The notes beneath the pieces were generated by a model. That model was not told where the DNA came from, searched no databases, and saw only the letters and a program-made list of their open reading frames with translations. Source: an uncultured Campylobacter sp. (GTDB taxonomy: Bacteria > Campylobacterota > Campylobacteria > Campylobacterales > Campylobacteraceae). From it: a stretch of DNA of 9,401 bases. Below are positions 7,741 through 9,401 of this stretch, piece by piece (position 1 is the stretch's first letter; each line of letters starts with the position of its first letter). The translations under genes were made by a program, and so were the position numbers. The DNA lies in contig NZ_CALHHX010000019.1 in the NCBI RefSeq assembly GCF_938030685.1, positions 1-9,401 of the forward strand, given 5' to 3'.

Positions 7741-8316
7741 ATGCTAGATCTAATTTTAAGTTATTTTACGAGAAGTACGTTTATTACGATATTCGTGCTT
7801 TCTTGGTTATCCATCTATTTTATCGTCACTTTTACGATTTTGATCTCCAGATTTGTAGGGCTTAGTGCGTGGCAACACCGCGAAGCAAAGGCGCTCGAAT
7901 CCTTGCTGATGGGTGGTAGAATTTCGCTTTCGGGCTCTATTTTTCAAAAAGTAAATACCGATAAAATTTCAAAAGAAGCCCTGGAAATTTATAAAGGCAA
8001 AGCCGAACGTGACTCCACTAGCGGACTTACTTGGCTATCTATCGTCGCCTCCACTTCGCCGTTTATCGGGCTATTTGGTACGGTCGTTAGCATACTTCAC
8101 ACATTTTCCAAGCTTGGCGGCGGAAATTCCGGCATCGATACTATTGCTCCTGCGATCAGTGAGGCGCTAGTTGCCACAGGATGTGGAATTTTTGTAGCGA
8201 TCCCCGCATACACCTTCAGCTTACTTATAAAACGCAAAGCATACGAAGTTATGAGCATTATAAATCGTACAGCGGATATTTTGCTATTTAAAGCAAATAC
8301 TGGAAAAGCTATTTAA
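7741..8316 (+). CDS. tolQ: TolQ/ExbB-family proton-channel protein, probably TolQ
   Basis: This is a 191-residue inner-membrane protein of the MotA/TolQ/ExbB family. Three hydrophobic segments are visible at about 13-37, 98-120 and 143-164, with a short cytoplasmic stretch between the first two. The conserved second helix reads SPFIGLFGTVVSIL and the third EALVATGCGIFVAIPA. Thr114, Glu141 and Thr146 align with residues that line the proton path in E. coli ExbB/TolQ. With TolR it forms a proton-driven motor that energises TolA. It is shorter than E. coli TolQ (about 230 residues), mainly in the cytoplasmic loop. The ribosome site is weak (AAGG 11 bases upstream), so it may be translated by coupling to atpC. 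TolQ is preferred over ExbB because the next genes are tolR and a TolA-like gene. The two subfamilies are hard to separate by sequence alone. Confidence 0.85.
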   Translation: MLDLILSYFTRSTFITIFVLSWLSIYFIVTFTILISRFVGLSAWQHREAKALESLLMGGRISLSGSIFQKVNTDKISKEALEIYKGKAERDSTSGLTWLSIVASTSPFIGLFGTVVSILHTFSKLGGGNSGIDTIAPAISEALVATGCGIFVAIPAYTFSLLIKRKAYEVMSIINRTADILLFKANTGKAI

Positions 8317-8714
8317 TGTATAATTTCGACGAAAATCCAGAGTTAAATATCACTCCGCTCGTCGATATTATGCTTGTTTTGCTAGCGATTTTAATGGTCG
8401 CGCAAACGGCGATTATCTACGATGAAAAGATCGAACTACCTAGTGGCTCAAAAGCACAGGTTTCGGAAAATACCGCGGAATTCTTGCTTGTGCGTATCGG
8501 CGAAGATCGCAAGGTTTATATCGACAAAAGCTCGATGAGCCTAGCTGAATTCCCGGATAATCTCGTGCTGCTTAAAGGCACTGGCAAGTATAGCTTGGAA
8601 AAACCCGTCTATATCCAAGCCGATAAGAGACTCGTTTATGACGATGTAATGTTTGTCTTAAAGAGCTTAAAACAAGCGGGTTTTACTAAAGTCGCGCTTC
8701 AAACAAATGGCTAA
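8316..8714 (+). CDS. tolR: TolR/ExbD-family motor protein, probably TolR
   Basis: The protein has 132 residues. A short cytoplasmic N-terminus is followed by one membrane helix, about residues 14-33. The helix starts ITPLVDIMLVLLAILMV and carries Asp17, the protonatable residue conserved in ExbD and TolR. The periplasmic part (about 36-132) has a YIQADKRLVYDDVMFVLKSLKQAGF segment, as in the ExbD/TolR fold near its C-terminus. Together with TolQ it forms the proton channel and transmits motion to TolA and probably to peptidoglycan. The start ATG shares one base with the tolQ stop (TAATG), which indicates coupled translation. The 3' end overlaps the next gene by eight bases. A role as ExbD for a TonB system cannot be fully excluded. 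Confidence 0.87.
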   Translation: MYNFDENPELNITPLVDIMLVLLAILMVAQTAIIYDEKIELPSGSKAQVSENTAEFLLVRIGEDRKVYIDKSSMSLAEFPDNLVLLKGTGKYSLEKPVYIQADKRLVYDDVMFVLKSLKQAGFTKVALQTNG

Positions 8715-9401
8715 TTATTCAAATTTTACGGGGGTTAAATACGATAATTTTAAATCGTTTTTAATCGCCCTTTTTGCCTATCTGCTGGTGATTTTCGTTC
8801 TTTTATATCAAATTTCAAAGCCGCAGGAAAAATTTAAAAAATATACCGACAATCCCAACGATTATATGGATGTTACTTTTGATTTCGAAATAGATGATAA
8901 ACTTCCGTCCGCGCCTGAAATCGCTAAAGAAACGAAGCAGGGCGAGTTTGAAAATAAGAATATTAAGGACGTGCCGGAGGATAAAATTAAGACTACGGCG
9001 CAAGTAGTTCCGCCGCCTCCGGTGCAGGCAAAGCCGAAAGAGCCCGAAAAGCCGAAGGAAGAGCCAAAACCGGAACCTAAAAAGGACGAGCCTAAAGCTG
9101 AGCCCAAAAAAGAGGAGCCCAAGCCTGAGCCTAAGTTGGAAGATAAACCTTCCGAAAAAGTAGTAGAGAAAAAAGAGGAAACTAAGCCGGAGCCAAAAAA
9201 AGAGGAAAAACCGAGCTTGAGCGATCTTTTTAACGGCGTTAATATACCAAAAGTAGAGGAAAGCGCCAAGGCTAGCGATGCGGTTCAGAGCAATAAAAAA
9301 TCCGATAAAGAAACCGCCACCTCTAGTGCTAAGGATAAAGCGGCATCTAAAAATGCTGTCGTCAAATCCGATAAGCTTGGCGGCAGGACGCAAAGGACGG
9401 G
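8707..9401 (+). CDS. tolA: TolA/TonB-like envelope-spanning protein, probably TolA (3' end outside window)
   Basis: A frame starts at ATG 8707, eight bases inside tolR, and stays open to the window edge, giving 231 full codons. Residues 18-36 form one membrane helix after a short cytoplasmic start, so the protein is anchored with its bulk in the periplasm. Residues 100-169 are rich in Pro, Lys and Glu (PPPP, then EPKP/KKEEP repeats), as in the spacer of TonB and TolA proteins. After this come LSDLFNGVNIPK (171-182), a Ser/Lys/Ala-rich stretch and GGRTQRT at the edge. The C-terminal domain that would separate TolA from TonB is missing. TolA is preferred because it follows tolQ and tolR in the order known from Campylobacter, where tolB and pal come next. 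No clear ribosome site precedes it, so coupling to tolR is likely. The next in-frame ATG (8866-8868) lies beyond the helix and is unlikely. Confidence 0.82.
   Translation, partial: MANYSNFTGVKYDNFKSFLIALFAYLLVIFVLLYQISKPQEKFKKYTDNPNDYMDVTFDFEIDDKLPSAPEIAKETKQGEFENKNIKDVPEDKIKTTAQVVPPPPVQAKPKEPEKPKEEPKPEPKKDEPKAEPKKEEPKPEPKLEDKPSEKVVEKKEETKPEPKKEEKPSLSDLFNGVNIPKVEESAKASDAVQSNKKSDKETATSSAKDKAASKNAVVKSDKLGGRTQRT
9010..9213 (+). repeat. Pro/Lys/Glu low-complexity repeat tract inside tolA
   Basis: This stretch encodes residues 102-169 of the TolA-like protein. It consists of irregular EPKP, PKKE and PKKEEP units, with near-repeats at DNA level such as GAGCCCAAAAAAGAGGAGCC at 9100-9119 and a diverged copy at 9189-9204. 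Such tracts form an extended rod that spans the periplasm. The skewed composition keeps the reverse strand free of stops. It is also likely to vary in length between strains by slippage or recombination. Confidence 0.7.

Noticed and set aside
8815..9393. Long reverse-strand open frames of 192 and 135 residues opposite tolA
   Set aside because: They mirror the Lys/Glu/Pro-rich tract, whose skewed composition removes stops on the other strand. The predicted products are Phe/Leu/Arg- or Ser/Gly-rich low-complexity sequence, while the + strand frame has a clear membrane helix and the expected neighbours.

Overview
The window looks like a chromosomal segment from Campylobacter or a close relative in the Campylobacterota. 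The inference rests on the gene order birA-parA-parB-atpF'-atpF-atpH-atpA-atpG-atpD-atpC-tolQ-tolR-tolA. This order matches the arrangement I remember for Campylobacter jejuni, and the alpha and beta ATP synthase proteins closely resemble Campylobacter sequences as I recall them. Base composition looks like mid-40s percent GC by eye (not computed). That is high for the genus and would fit the oral group (C. gracilis, showae, rectus, curvus), but the species is not established.

Layout: all genes are on the + strand and are packed almost without gaps. Region 1 (1-1914) holds the 3' end of birA, then parA and parB. The junctions overlap: birA/parA by ATGA, and parA/parB by 13 bases. Region 2 (1915-1988) is the only real intergenic space, 74 bases. 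It has a T-run behind a hairpin that overlaps the parB stop codon, one or two -10-like boxes, and a very strong Shine-Dalgarno sequence. I read it as the terminator/promoter boundary in front of the ATP synthase operon. Region 3 (1989-7738) encodes b', b, delta, alpha, gamma, beta and epsilon of F-type ATP synthase; the a and c subunits are absent, so a complete enzyme needs genes from elsewhere. Region 4 (7741-9401) encodes the Tol motor proteins TolQ and TolR and the N-terminal 231 residues of a TolA-like protein that runs off the end.

How the genes work together: ParA and ParB move and organise the chromosome. The ATP synthase couples the proton motive force to ATP. TolQ-TolR-TolA use the same force to act on the cell envelope during division. 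The two-base gap between atpC and tolQ suggests that the proton-force converter and a proton-force consumer share a transcript.

I found no mobile element, CRISPR array, RNA gene or unknown gene cassette, and nothing that looks like a new system. The points worth a second look are regulatory (the parB-atp junction) or concern lineage-specific protein features: the signal-peptide-like start of AtpF and a TolA membrane helix without the usual histidine.
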